From contig CAZFGK010000017.1 in the NCBI GenBank assembly GCA_964518635.1, positions 1 through 64,000 on the forward strand: DNA of 64,000 nt, read 5' to 3'. The DNA comes from CAZFGK01 sp964518635. Its GTDB lineage: Bacteria; Zixibacteria; MSB-5A5; GN15; FEB-12. Made by a program: the position numbers and the translations under genes. The notes under the pieces are model-generated. The model searched no databases, had not been told where the DNA came from, and was given only the letters and a program-made list of their open reading frames with translations. This document shows positions 41,336-50,790 of the stretch, piece by piece; the first letter of the stretch is position 1, and each line of letters starts with the position of its first letter.

Positions 41336-42333
41336 ACTCGCTCCACCACTCGCAGCTTTGCCGAACGAGCGCGGCTGTTCTTTGAATTTTCACTCTCAGA
41401 GGGCTCGATTGGTTTCTTGGTAACCAGACGAATCGAAGGCGGCACTTCGTGCCCGTCACTCCCAAGTGACGCAACACTCATCTTCCGGAAGTACTGTTTC
41501 ACAATCCGGTCTTCGAGAGAGTGATAGGTTATCACGGCGAATCGCCCACCGACTGCCAGCAGCTTCACGGCGGCAGGCAAGACTCGTTCGATCTGCTCAA
41601 GTTCACGATTGACCGCAATGCGAAGGGCCTGAAAGAGCCGAGCAAGAGTACGATTTCGCTCCCGATAAGGAATCAACGGTTCAAGAACCGCGACCAGATC
41701 GGCAGTGGTCAAAATCGGGCGCAGCCGACGCTCTTCATCAATGGCACGTGCTAGCCGCCGGGAATGACGCTCTTCTCCGTACTGGTAAAAGATGTCGGCA
41801 ATCTCTGATGGAGAGGACTGGGCGAGAATCTGAGCGGCGGTCGGAAGTGACGGATCGGAGTGGTCGAAACGCATATCGAGCGGACCATCCAGACGGAAGG
41901 CAAAGCCGCGACCCGCATCATTTAACTGACGCGAAGATAATCCGAGATCAAGAAGAATCCCTGCTACCGCTTCCAACCCTGGTTCTCCTGCAAACTCCGC
42001 CAGATGCGCGAAGCTGCTATGAATCAAACGTACTTGTTGTTCTTTTTGCCGTCGTCCTTCCAGTTGCCGCGCCGCAACTGTGAGTGCGTCGGGATCTCGA
42101 TCAAATCCGATCAGCGTCGATCCTCCCCCTACTCTCTCTGCGAGGGGAAGCAGATGGCCGCCGAGTCCTACCGTCAGATCAAGAAATGTCCCTGCGCGTC
42201 TGCGACTCCCTTCACTTCCTTCCGGCAAAAGTGACGAGAGTGTCTCCTCAAGGAGAACCGGTTCATGCTCGAGATCCGACGGGAGAAAATCTCCAGTCGA
42301 ACCTCGCCGATCATGATCCTCCGGATGAGACAT
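41332..42333 (-). CDS. rsmH: 16S rRNA (cytosine-1402-N4)-methyltransferase
   Basis: 333 residues. SAM loop FLDLTVGLGGHLLPLAE (about 48-64), FDRDPDALTVA, LDLGLSSRQLND, and RFAVITYHSLEDRIVKQYF, all RsmH signatures. It methylates C1402 in the 30S P-site. The start overlaps mraZ by 23 nt and the stop overlaps ftsL (ATGA). Confidence 0.97.
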   Translation of the reverse strand: MSHPEDHDRRGSTGDFLPSDLEHEPVLLEETLSSLLPEGSEGSRRRAGTFLDLTVGLGGHLLPLAERVGGGSTLIGFDRDPDALTVAARQLEGRRQKEQQVRLIHSSFAHLAEFAGEPGLEAVAGILLDLGLSSRQLNDAGRGFAFRLDGPLDMRFDHSDPSLPTAAQILAQSSPSEIADIFYQYGEERHSRRLARAIDEERRLRPILTTADLVAVLEPLIPYRERNRTLARLFQALRIAVNRELEQIERVLPAAVKLLAVGGRFAVITYHSLEDRIVKQYFRKMSVASLGSDGHEVPPSIRLVTKKPIEPSESENSKNSRARSAKLRVVERV

Positions 42334-42799
42334 GTGGTGGGGCGTTCAACGAGAAGACCTGCTCGGCCGCCTCTTCGTAGCTTCCACTATGCTGCTCCAG
42401 GTAAAACTGGTAGCGCACCGGATCCCATATCTCGATCCAACGATTAACTCCGATGATCAAAATCTCTTTGCGAAGTTTGGCCTCTTCGATCAGGTAGCTC
42501 GGAACAAGAATTCGCCCCGCCTTGTCAGCGCTGACTAGTGCTGCCGAGGAATAGAAACGACGGCTGAAATAGCGAAAACTCCGCTGCGCCGAGTTCTGGG
42601 CTGCGAGTCGCTCCTGAATGGTTTCCCATTCTGGCTCAGGGTAAAGCCCAAGGCATCCGTCTAAACCCTTGGTAATAATCAGGTTGCCGTCGAGAAGTGG
42701 ATTGCCGTCGGGGCCATTGATTGAGCGTAAACGGACAGGCACGTTGAAACGACCCTTGGGATCCAAGGTCGTTTCGAACTGTCCGTAAAACCCAACCAC
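42311..42799 (-). CDS. mraZ: Transcriptional regulator MraZ
   Basis: 162 residues from the GTG at 42799 (GGAGGA 7 nt upstream); an in-frame GTG at 42823 is less well placed. Two AbrB-like SpoVT domains with the conserved DPKGRFNVPVRLR and a second DKAGRILVPSYL. MraZ binds repeat boxes upstream of its own gene and represses or activates the dcw cluster. It is the first gene of that cluster here, with AAAGTG boxes just upstream. Confidence 0.96.
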   Translation of the reverse strand: MVGFYGQFETTLDPKGRFNVPVRLRSINGPDGNPLLDGNLIITKGLDGCLGLYPEPEWETIQERLAAQNSAQRSFRYFSRRFYSSAALVSADKAGRILVPSYLIEEAKLRKEILIIGVNRWIEIWDPVRYQFYLEQHSGSYEEAAEQVFSLNAPPHVSSGGS

Positions 42800-42810
42800 G
42801 CTAATTCCTC

Positions 42811-42826
42811 CACTTTCTAACACTTT
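42811..42826 (-). promoter_or_regulatory. Tandem AAAGTG boxes, candidate MraZ operator
   Basis: On the minus strand AAAGTGT-TAG-AAAGTGG, two hexamers with a 10-nt period. AAAGTG[T/G] repeats with this spacing are the MraZ box known from Mycoplasma. They lie between the candidate promoter and the mraZ start. Confidence 0.6.
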
Positions 42827-42843
42827 AGACCGAAAACCGACCT

Positions 42844-42873
42844 AAAATGACACAATCCAAGCCACTTCGTCAA
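42844..42873 (-). promoter_or_regulatory. Candidate mra promoter
   Basis: TTGACG, 18-nt spacer, CATTTT on the minus strand. The -35 is strong, the -10 weak (3 of 6). The predicted start would lie just upstream of the MraZ boxes, a normal geometry for autoregulation. Confidence 0.4.
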
Positions 42874-42902
42874 TAGCTAATTTCCGCTTTCTGATAAAAA
42901 GG

Positions 42903-42942
42903 TCCGGCTCGTAACTGATTCTCGATCAGCGAGAAAGCCGGA
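42903..42942. other. Nested stem-loop in the mraZ/C25 gap
   Basis: Outer TCCGGCT/AGCCGGA (7 bp) with inner CTGAT/ATCAG. It lies in the 381-bp divergent gap (42800-43180), the rest of which holds no other clear element; I could not find a convincing rightward promoter for the C25 gene. Confidence 0.35.
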
Positions 42943-43180
42943 ATTTGAAATTTACTTTCGGGAAGTGAGTTGCCCTGCTTGGAAGTGTAGTGGAAAGTAT
43001 TTCTCTTGACCGTTGATTTGACCTGACGGCTCCCCATGGCAGGTGAAAACTCCCCATTCATTCTAGTTGACGTGAAAAGGCAAGCCGCCGACCGGCAAGT
43101 GCAAACGACGAAGGATCAAGAAGTTCTGGAAGTCTCACGGAACAGATCCGCATGGCATTCCACCTGCACAATCAGGTGGT

Positions 43181-45367
43181 ATGTACGGATTGAAACGACT
43201 CGGAACGTCAGTATTGAGATTAATGCATCTGGCGTGCATCGCCATGAGCGTTATTGCATTCGCTCATGCACGTGTCCAGGCAACAACTTTAGATGAAACT
43301 CAGATTGCTGCGTTTTTCGCTGATAGTCTGATTACTATTTCAGTTGAGCATTCCAACTATACGTCTCTTGCGCCACTCTTCAATCTCGTTTCATCAGATA
43401 CACTCATTGACATTCCAACAGCTGAGAATGAAACACGTGCCTCACAGATTCGACAATATTGTGGTTTACGTACTGCACAGGTTTCACTTGTCAGCTACAC
43501 GAATCGCAATGACTCGTTACTATTGACTCTCTCTTGCCCCATCTCACTTGTCAATCGGGTCACTGATGCGCTGCGAGTACTTGAGTCAAAGGACATCGTC
43601 TCGATCATGCCTCTTGAGCCAACACATCCACTACTCTCACCTTCCCCTTCATCGACTCGAAAGCTCCTGCTTATATATGACCACGCGTGGGAAGCAGCGA
43701 CCAAGCGGTATGCTGCCTATCGACGCTCGACGGGCTGGGAGACAGAGATACGTGATATCGATGAGATACTGGTGCGTCAGACCGGACGAGATAATGCCGA
43801 AAAATTACGGAACGAGTTGATTGGCTTTTCGCAAGGTGGTGGATCAGCTGTTTTGCTGCTTGGTGATGAACGAACGATCCCGGTTCGCTATCTCAGTCAA
43901 TTCTCGCGCTCAATCGTCCCATCGATCACCGAACTTTTTCCGGGAGATCTGTACTTTGCCGACTGCAACGGAGACTGGAACGCTGATAATGACTCTCTGT
44001 GGGGGGAGCCATATGTCGATCTTGCTGATCTTACTCCAGAGCTTCTCGTCGGGCGACTCCCGATTTCGAATGAAAGTCAACTCGATCATTATTTGAAAAA
44101 TATGATTCGCTACGAGTTTCCTCCCGAGCAGGATGATCTGCACTATCGACAATCGGTCCTGTTCTTCTCTTCTGATCAGATGCGAGACGAACAACAAGGG
44201 CAGCATAATCAGATCGCGAAAGGGCTGCCTGCTACATTGTTGGCGGATTCAATTGTTGCAGTTGAAACTCCTTATGGTGGTGATATTTCTCCGAATAATA
44301 CTCCGGCGAGTGAACTCTCGAATCAGCTGGAACAAGGGGCCGGCATCGTTTCTGTCCTCGCGCACGGCGACTATCGTGGCTTTGTGGTGCGATCATCCGG
44401 CATCAACAATTTCCCGAAGTCGAAAGCACTTTCCAGCCCGGAAGGGGATCAGACCGGAATGCTGAGTTCTCTTCTTCCGGGTGATCGCCCATCGTTCTGG
44501 CATTCTATCGCCTGTGACAACGGCGGGTATGATCTTGAAGACAAGCAGTCGACAACATCGTTCTCATCAATGGTGCGACATCTTCTGCTCGATTCAGGAA
44601 ATGCAGTCGGCATGATTGCCTATTCACGTTGGGGTTGGGTGAACACGAGCTGGCGTCAACAGAAGGGATTTTTTGATTCTGCGCGTACTCATCCTGATGA
44701 TGCCGCATCCATTGCAATGTATCGCGCGCAGATGACAATGCGATCACAACTTGATCAGGTCTATGGTCAAAATTACTACGGCGACCCGACACTGGTAATG
44801 AGTCTGGACAAACCACAGTCGCTCGCTTGCGAGATAACAAGAGCGGGAAGTCTGATTCGTGTGACCGTGCCGGAGAGAATAGCGCAACAGGTTATCGTTT
44901 TCCTGAGTGATGAACACGGACTCATCGCATCACAGACTATCATGGCTGGTTCTGCCCATGAATTCACGAATATCAATGCGACCGATGAATACGTCGTGAC
45001 AATTCAGTCGAAGGGTTTTGCAGGAATGCGGCGGATACTTGCTCCGTCAATTGTGACCGGCATTGATGACGACGAAGGAAACTTGCCGAATGGCTTCCGA
45101 CTTGATCAGAATTATCCAAATCCGTTTAATCCAAATACTACGATTTCATTTAGTATTGATCGTAATGGTGAAGTCTCACTCACCATCTACAACACCCTTG
45201 GTCAGCAGATTCGCAGATTAGTTGAGCAACCGCTTGCTGCGGGGGATCATGAAGTAATCTGGAATGGACGGGACGACCATCAGCAGGAAATCGCAAGCGG
45301 TTTGTATTACTACCGACTGGAAACAGCGAATAATCGCCAGACCAGAACGCTTTTGCTTCTCAAGTAA
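43181..45367 (+). CDS. Gingipain-like C25 peptidase with sorting tail
   Basis: 728 residues, ATG after AGGTGG. Signal peptide (about 1-34). Gingipain-type N-terminal domain, then the C25 catalytic region: KLLLIYDHAWE, AVLLLGDERTIPVRY, His395 in SVLAHGDYRG and Cys445 in HSIACDNGGYD, so the dyad is intact. The C-terminus has LPNGFRLDQN then YPNPFNP (645-651) and a FlgD/Ig-like domain ending ASGLYYYRLE and LLLLK. This tail is typical of extracellular proteins of FCB bacteria and of type IX secretion substrates or close relatives. The product should be exported and self-processed. It converges with a GT4 gene, overlapping by 8 nt. Confidence 0.88.
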   Translation: MYGLKRLGTSVLRLMHLACIAMSVIAFAHARVQATTLDETQIAAFFADSLITISVEHSNYTSLAPLFNLVSSDTLIDIPTAENETRASQIRQYCGLRTAQVSLVSYTNRNDSLLLTLSCPISLVNRVTDALRVLESKDIVSIMPLEPTHPLLSPSPSSTRKLLLIYDHAWEAATKRYAAYRRSTGWETEIRDIDEILVRQTGRDNAEKLRNELIGFSQGGGSAVLLLGDERTIPVRYLSQFSRSIVPSITELFPGDLYFADCNGDWNADNDSLWGEPYVDLADLTPELLVGRLPISNESQLDHYLKNMIRYEFPPEQDDLHYRQSVLFFSSDQMRDEQQGQHNQIAKGLPATLLADSIVAVETPYGGDISPNNTPASELSNQLEQGAGIVSVLAHGDYRGFVVRSSGINNFPKSKALSSPEGDQTGMLSSLLPGDRPSFWHSIACDNGGYDLEDKQSTTSFSSMVRHLLLDSGNAVGMIAYSRWGWVNTSWRQQKGFFDSARTHPDDAASIAMYRAQMTMRSQLDQVYGQNYYGDPTLVMSLDKPQSLACEITRAGSLIRVTVPERIAQQVIVFLSDEHGLIASQTIMAGSAHEFTNINATDEYVVTIQSKGFAGMRRILAPSIVTGIDDDEGNLPNGFRLDQNYPNPFNPNTTISFSIDRNGEVSLTIYNTLGQQIRRLVEQPLAAGDHEVIWNGRDDHQQEIASGLYYYRLETANNRQTRTLLLLK

Positions 45368-46661
45368 TTCGAGGTTTTTCGATTACTTCGTTGAAGAGCG
45401 TGGCAAACTTTGAGGCCATGACTCTGGACGAAAACTGCTCAGAGTCTCCCCGCCTTTTACTAAACGGCTCCCGTTGATCTTTATGAGCTCCATGTGCCTT
45501 GATTAATTCTGATAAGTATCTCGCTCCAGTCTCCGGATGGTCGACGTCATACCAGGAAACAAACGAGAGACGTTGAACGATATCTCTCAACTCACTCGAT
45601 GCACCACTTCCGGCGAGAATCGGTCTTCCGGAACCGAGCATATCGAAGAGTCGTGTTGGCAATAAATGATCTCCGACTCCAGATTCGAATCCAATATAGA
45701 AGCAAAGCGTAGCATTGAGAATCCCGACACTTTCCGCGCGTGATTTTCGACCGAGACTTTGCAAATGAATATCCAGACCAGCACTGGCGAATGCAGCCGC
45801 GCCTGCTTTTTTCAGATCATCTCCCACATGAATGACTTCAATCTTCAGGGAAGGAAAACTACGCCTGAATGCCTTCAACATGTTGATCAGCGGCATCCAC
45901 GAAAGGGGCGTCATGTTTCCAAGTAATCCAATCCTGAATGGATCACTCTGAGAAGTCGGGACGTTCCAGCCACTCGCGAATGCAACGTCATATGCATTAG
46001 GGATTATCGTGGAAGCTCGTATTGCCTGAGCTATTCGATGGTTGATTGCGACTCTTGCGGTGGCACGATTCGAGATTGTCCGAATCAGTTCATCCGCCTG
46101 GGATCGAAGAGTCTCATCTGAAAATTGCATTGCAATCGGTTTTGGCCCCCAGTAGTCCCGAAAATCCGCAACCCACGGGAGATTGAATTCATCGTGCAGT
46201 TCCTTAGCAATAAGATGCGTCGTAACGGGAGGGGATGTAGAAAGGATGAGATCAAACTGATATTGACGCATCAATTCACGTCCGAGTCGAACCGCGTGAG
46301 GTTTCCATTGAAACAATGAATCCGGAAACGGTTCATCTGACTTACCGGTATTCAGAAATGAAAACAGACTCTTCCCTGATTCTGAATTTCGAATCTTCTC
46401 TCGCCACGCCGCCAGTGGTAGGACTCGCGCTGCAGGGTACATCACACGCCTGAGCCAGTAATCATCACTGCGATGAATCCGCGTCGTATCGAGTCCGTCA
46501 AGCAGTTCCGGTTCATAGGCGGCATAAGCAACCGGCTTGACCGTGAGGATATGCGGCTCCCAGCCGAATTCCTGAAGATGCTTGTACAGCTGAAGCGGGC
46601 GATTCACTCCGGCAAGTCCCAGGGGCGGGAAGTAATAGGCAATGATCAGCACTCGTTTCAT
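45360..46661 (-). CDS. GT4-like glycosyltransferase
   Basis: 433 residues, GT-B fold of family 4 type. N-terminal RVLIIAYYFPPLGLAGVNRP loop, acceptor domain with VAINHRIAQAI, and a C-terminal nucleotide-sugar domain (IGLLGNMTPLSW, GDHLLPTRLFDMLGSGRPIL). It is cytoplasmic or peripheral. The start overlaps the next GT4 gene's stop (ATGA). The substrate cannot be assigned. Confidence 0.85.
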   Translation of the reverse strand: MKRVLIIAYYFPPLGLAGVNRPLQLYKHLQEFGWEPHILTVKPVAYAAYEPELLDGLDTTRIHRSDDYWLRRVMYPAARVLPLAAWREKIRNSESGKSLFSFLNTGKSDEPFPDSLFQWKPHAVRLGRELMRQYQFDLILSTSPPVTTHLIAKELHDEFNLPWVADFRDYWGPKPIAMQFSDETLRSQADELIRTISNRATARVAINHRIAQAIRASTIIPNAYDVAFASGWNVPTSQSDPFRIGLLGNMTPLSWMPLINMLKAFRRSFPSLKIEVIHVGDDLKKAGAAAFASAGLDIHLQSLGRKSRAESVGILNATLCFYIGFESGVGDHLLPTRLFDMLGSGRPILAGSGASSELRDIVQRLSFVSWYDVDHPETGARYLSELIKAHGAHKDQREPFSKRRGDSEQFSSRVMASKFATLFNEVIEKPRIT

Positions 46662-47713
46662 CGGGATGCAATCACCTGCTCAAAAGCACGAATAGTCGTA
46701 GCAACATTCTCTTCCCAGATGGCCTGTATCTTCACCCGCTCCTGATTGCTCACACGAATGGCATTCACATCACGATTCCCCGACATGAACAGGTGAACGG
46801 CATCTGCAAATGACTCGCAGTCCCTTCCCACAAGAACTCCCGCATCCTTTCGCATCCATGACCGTACACCGGGATGATCTTTGACAATCGGGAAAAGCCC
46901 AACCGCCATTGCTTCAAGCAATGAGACCGGAGATGAATCAGAGGCACTGTTCGAGCAATAGCAGTCATGTTGACGGAGCAACTCCATCAATCGATCTCGA
47001 CTCAGAAGATCATAGAACGAAATACCCGGAATGTTTTCTTTTGCAATGAAGGCTTCTATCTCATTCCGCTGCGAGCCAAAGCCGGGAATAGTGAGTGTTA
47101 CGTTTCCTGATTTCAATTCATTACGCAAGTCTAGTATCAATTCTTTGATGCCGTAGATCGGCTCTAATCGTCTCGGTGAGATTAATCGCAGTGGAGTAGC
47201 TAATTCTTTCTGAACAATCGGCTGTAGATATTTCGACTCGACCCCCCAGAGAATAACTTCCGTTGTTGCGGATAGGCAGAGTCTCTTTGTTTCTGCGGCC
47301 AGATAGTCGGAATCCGCAATCACTACATTCGCGCGTTTGATCGCATATTTCGTTTTCCATCGGTGAATCAACGACTTGTTCGGGACAATCAGGATATCCG
47401 ACCCCCATGCGTGCATCACGACTGGGATATTCTGCGGCACTGCACGTGTTGCAAGAAATCCGTAGCCGGAAACGAAATGAGCATTCACCAGATCATACTT
47501 TTGTGCCTTGAGTATCGCTCGTACATCTGAAACACCGAAATGATATCGCCATGATTGATTTGCAAATTGTTTCCCGATCGGAATCGCTTCTGATCCTTCG
47601 AACTCACATGAGGCAAGATCGACCTCAATTCCTTTATCCCGCATCCCCTCCACAAATCGCTGCGTATGAAACGAGCGCGCATCGGCAAGAACCAGTACAC
47701 GAAGCGTGCTCAT
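46658..47713 (-). CDS. GT4-like glycosyltransferase
   Basis: 351 residues from the ATG at 47713, which overlaps the FemAB-like gene stop as ATGA; the longer open frame to 47773 is not supported. GT-B fold with the N-terminal TLRVLVLADARSFHTQRFVEGM, HAWGSDI, and the C-terminal ISPRRLEPIYGIKELI and SDSSPVSLLEAMAVG (E-x7-E type motif). Together with the previous gene it probably extends a surface polysaccharide or glycolipid. Confidence 0.87.
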   Translation of the reverse strand: MSTLRVLVLADARSFHTQRFVEGMRDKGIEVDLASCEFEGSEAIPIGKQFANQSWRYHFGVSDVRAILKAQKYDLVNAHFVSGYGFLATRAVPQNIPVVMHAWGSDILIVPNKSLIHRWKTKYAIKRANVVIADSDYLAAETKRLCLSATTEVILWGVESKYLQPIVQKELATPLRLISPRRLEPIYGIKELILDLRNELKSGNVTLTIPGFGSQRNEIEAFIAKENIPGISFYDLLSRDRLMELLRQHDCYCSNSASDSSPVSLLEAMAVGLFPIVKDHPGVRSWMRKDAGVLVGRDCESFADAVHLFMSGNRDVNAIRVSNQERVKIQAIWEENVATTIRAFEQVIASR

Positions 47714-48534
47714 CTCGGCCACCAGAACGGCTTGTGAGAATAGATCGGATACTGATGCTCTCTCGCCCCCCACCTCTTCTTGAATTCAACCAACCCGCTT
47801 GCCTCAGGCGGCGACGCACCGAGATTACATCGAGTTCCCCCCTGTTTGATGCCGAGCTGAATCCCTTCATTCAGGAGCGCGACCGCTGGTTTCAGAGCGG
47901 CTGCTTTGCGATCCATCACGCTCAACCAATAGAGGAGAGTAGAATCAATCCGCAGGAATACCTGTGATGCAATCATCTTACCGTCATAAAGTGCGATCAA
48001 CCAGATGATGTCATCGTGTGCGAGAGATGCCTCGGCAAGTGCGAACAGCAATTCCTGGGGATAGAGTTGATACGGCTGCTTTCCCTGAAGAAGAAACAAC
48101 ATTCGAGAGACTTCGATCTCTTCGTGAGTCGAGACTTTCCGAATGACCAGTCCCTCTCGCTGGGATTTTCGAATTTCGCTTCGTAAATCGGGATCGGGCG
48201 GCTCATAGGTAGGTGAGAGATCAACCAGATGAGTCATGCTTGTCGCACGATTCCATTCAGTTGGTACGACCGCAAGATGGTTCTCAAAATCAACAAGTGT
48301 CACTCGCGAATACTTCTTGGCGAGCTTATCGAATAGCTCGGCTATCGCCGCCTGTTCGCTTGGTAACACTGCAGGAAGCCCGTGCAGGAATAATTGCGCG
48401 TGAGAGAATCCAAAATTCTTCTTTACAAAAACTGGAACCGACTCACCGGATGAAAGTGTCACCAGTTCGACTTTTGCCGCAAGGGTTTTCCAGATTGGGG
48501 TTGATTCTGGCGTGTAGAGAAAAGGAAGTGACAT
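47710..48534 (-). CDS. FemAB/BioF2-like GNAT-type transferase
   Basis: 274 residues. The second half shows the GNAT_6 pattern: RSEIRKSQREGLVIRKVS, LLYWLSVMDRKAAALKPAVALLNEGIQLG and FKKRWGA. Such proteins transfer aminoacyl or acyl groups, often in cell-envelope glycan modification. Here it sits between the PorZ-like protein and two glycosyltransferases, in line with a role in surface glycan or peptide attachment. The acceptor is unknown. Start ATG, 15 bp after the PorZ-like stop. Confidence 0.7.
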   Translation of the reverse strand: MSLPFLYTPESTPIWKTLAAKVELVTLSSGESVPVFVKKNFGFSHAQLFLHGLPAVLPSEQAAIAELFDKLAKKYSRVTLVDFENHLAVVPTEWNRATSMTHLVDLSPTYEPPDPDLRSEIRKSQREGLVIRKVSTHEEIEVSRMLFLLQGKQPYQLYPQELLFALAEASLAHDDIIWLIALYDGKMIASQVFLRIDSTLLYWLSVMDRKAAALKPAVALLNEGIQLGIKQGGTRCNLGASPPEASGLVEFKKRWGAREHQYPIYSHKPFWWPR

Positions 48535-48549
48535 CAGAATCGCGCTTTG

Positions 48550-50790
48550 CTAGCGCCTGATCAGGAGAAATTTACCACGACCGGATGCGTCGGATCCATT
48601 ATTGATCGTAAAAAGATAGACACCCGATGCAACCGGTTCACCGGCACTATTTCGTCCATCCCACTCCAGCGTTGCTGACGCATAGACCAGATCGCCGGTG
48701 GCAGTAAAAACAGCGAGCGTTCCGTTCCCCGAAAAATTGAATCGAAGCCGCGCACCTGATGTTTCGGGATAAAACGGATTCGGCGAGGCCAGCAGTTGCG
48801 TGGGATCATCGGTCAGAATCCCCTGCCCGGATCGCAAGATGCTCATTCCGTTTGGTGTACTGACAAAGAGATCATTGGTCAACGGATCAACTGAAACTGA
48901 TCGGACCTGATTCGAGAGCAGCGGAGAATCCGAAGAAGTGAATCTGGTAAATCTCGCATCGGCAATTTCAAGCTTTGCCAGCCCGTTGGTTGCGCCAAGC
49001 CAGAGAGTCTCGCGTGAATCGAACTCAAGATCAGTCAGATCGGGACCAAATCCTGAAGGGAGATTTACATCGGTGCAGCGAGTTTCGATCGATGGTTCGA
49101 TGCGAGAAAGCCCAAAGTTCGTTCCGATCCAGAGTTCACCTTCCGAAGAAAAGCGAACCACTCGGACTGCATTTGAAATCAGATTGCCACTTGTTTCAGT
49201 GAGATGCACACAGTTGTCATCTGACTTGTTGAAGGGATCAGGGCCGATGTAGCAGATGAATACTCCATTCCCTTCCGTTCCAACCGCGAGGTAGTCGCCG
49301 AATGCATCGACGGTGATTACAAACTGATCGAAGATTCCGTCAGCGAATCCGAGTGAATCCCATGAACTGCGATTCCCCTGCTGACCAACGGGCACAAACG
49401 AAACAGGATAGCCATTGTAGGCGCGATAGCAGGCGGCGTAGAGAATCCCATTGCTGACCGAGAGATCACGAACCGGAATGAAATTTGGTCCTTCCGAAAC
49501 ACCTCGCAGTGTCGTCCCACTGGTGTCGTAACGACTAGAGGTTGGAGTCTCAGCAGTTCCATCAATAATGACAATCCCCCCACCTTCGAGTGCGGAGGCA
49601 ACGAATTGATTGTCGAGAGCGATGATATTGTTCGATGTCCACCCCGGTGGTACAAAGAGTTCAGTCCAGAGTCCTTCATCATTGCGGACGACGCGTGAGT
49701 TTCCCTGCAGGGGGAATACTCGTTTGTTCTGACGAATACCAGCATTCTCGGCAGGCAAGAGAGCGACATCGGCAATATCATTCGATGGCAACCCGATGAA
49801 TTGATAAACAGAAGTTCCTGATTGATCTGTATAGTTGATTATCCCGTTCAGTCCGTTAAACCAGCGACGAGTATTAGTACTGGTCATCGTTCGAATTGGG
49901 CGATTGGAAGGAGCAATGCTACCTTGACCGGGGAGCGTGATCACCAGATCGGTTTGCGTGCTTATGAAGAGTGAATCATTCGCCCGCACGAGATCAGTAA
50001 TTGGTTGATTTGAAGTCAGTGGAATCTGTCTTACGACAGGCGGATCTACAGAACGGTCGAAACTAAACGCTCCATTACCCGTGCTTACATAGATCGAATC
50101 CTGGAATGAGACGACGTGACGAATTGTATCAGTGCCGAATACTGGATAATCGACGACATTCCATCCGGTCCAGCTTGATGGCGCATTCAGTGCGATCAGA
50201 TCAGTTCGCCGCGCAACGGCAAGTCCGACATTGGTCGCAAGCCAGATGGAATCGCCGGTGAGGGTGATTCCATTTACTGCCGCGCCGGTATTCAGATCGG
50301 CAAATCGGTCATAAAATTCGGCGACTTCTCCGTTACCAGCAGTCTTATCGATGACAACCAACCCGATGCTCGTTCCAACCCAGAGACGAGTCCCATCATC
50401 GGCAAGAGAGAGGGCATCGAAGAGATTCCCGTCAAGATCAAGCAGCGGAATCTGCCTGATGCTGCCGTCCGGCGAGCGACGAATCACACGCCCGGCGGCG
50501 GCGATCCAGTCTATTCCATTGTTGTCGCGGGTCATTTCGTACAGATCGACGGTACCAAAGCCATTGAGATTCAAATATGCTTTAGGCGGATCAAGCGGAT
50601 CGACAATTCGCAAGAGTCCACCGGAGGTCACCGCGTAGACCGTATCTCCAACGGGCAAAAACTGTCTGACATTCCCGAACGAAGTCTGCGACTCCCAGAT
50701 ATCCTGAGCAGATACCTGGACAGAGTAACTCGCTAAGAATACTGAAAGAGTAACAAGAGAACGCAGAAGAGACCTCAGGGCTTTGTTCAT
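48550..50790 (-). CDS. PorZ-like exported beta-propeller protein
   Basis: 746 residues from the ATG at 50790, chosen since it overlaps the lnt stop as ATGA; the open frame extends to 50853. Signal peptide (MNKALRSLLRSLVTLSVFLASYSVQVSAQ, split here for length). Two successive propeller regions with W-x-x-G-T/Y-x-G-type blades (about 30-380 and 380-660), then a C-terminal FlgD/sorting domain (SPNPFYPE, WDGRNSAGEPVASGVYLFTI, KFLLIRR). This architecture and length match PorZ of the Porphyromonas type IX system, which delivers anionic lipopolysaccharide. The blade sequence starts 'WESQTSFGNVRQFLPVGDT'. The assignment is by architecture, not by specific residues. Co-operon with lnt and glycosyltransferases. 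Confidence 0.7.
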   Translation of the reverse strand: MNKALRSLLRSLVTLSVFLASYSVQVSAQDIWESQTSFGNVRQFLPVGDTVYAVTSGGLLRIVDPLDPPKAYLNLNGFGTVDLYEMTRDNNGIDWIAAAGRVIRRSPDGSIRQIPLLDLDGNLFDALSLADDGTRLWVGTSIGLVVIDKTAGNGEVAEFYDRFADLNTGAAVNGITLTGDSIWLATNVGLAVARRTDLIALNAPSSWTGWNVVDYPVFGTDTIRHVVSFQDSIYVSTGNGAFSFDRSVDPPVVRQIPLTSNQPITDLVRANDSLFISTQTDLVITLPGQGSIAPSNRPIRTMTSTNTRRWFNGLNGIINYTDQSGTSVYQFIGLPSNDIADVALLPAENAGIRQNKRVFPLQGNSRVVRNDEGLWTELFVPPGWTSNNIIALDNQFVASALEGGGIVIIDGTAETPTSSRYDTSGTTLRGVSEGPNFIPVRDLSVSNGILYAACYRAYNGYPVSFVPVGQQGNRSSWDSLGFADGIFDQFVITVDAFGDYLAVGTEGNGVFICYIGPDPFNKSDDNCVHLTETSGNLISNAVRVVRFSSEGELWIGTNFGLSRIEPSIETRCTDVNLPSGFGPDLTDLEFDSRETLWLGATNGLAKLEIADARFTRFTSSDSPLLSNQVRSVSVDPLTNDLFVSTPNGMSILRSGQGILTDDPTQLLASPNPFYPETSGARLRFNFSGNGTLAVFTATGDLVYASATLEWDGRNSAGEPVASGVYLFTINNGSDASGRGKFLLIRR

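Noticed and set aside
45362..45386. Imperfect AAGTAAT...ATTACTT inverted repeat at the C25/GT4 junction as a terminator
   Set aside because: It overlaps both stop regions, is AT-rich with a bulge and has no U-tract.
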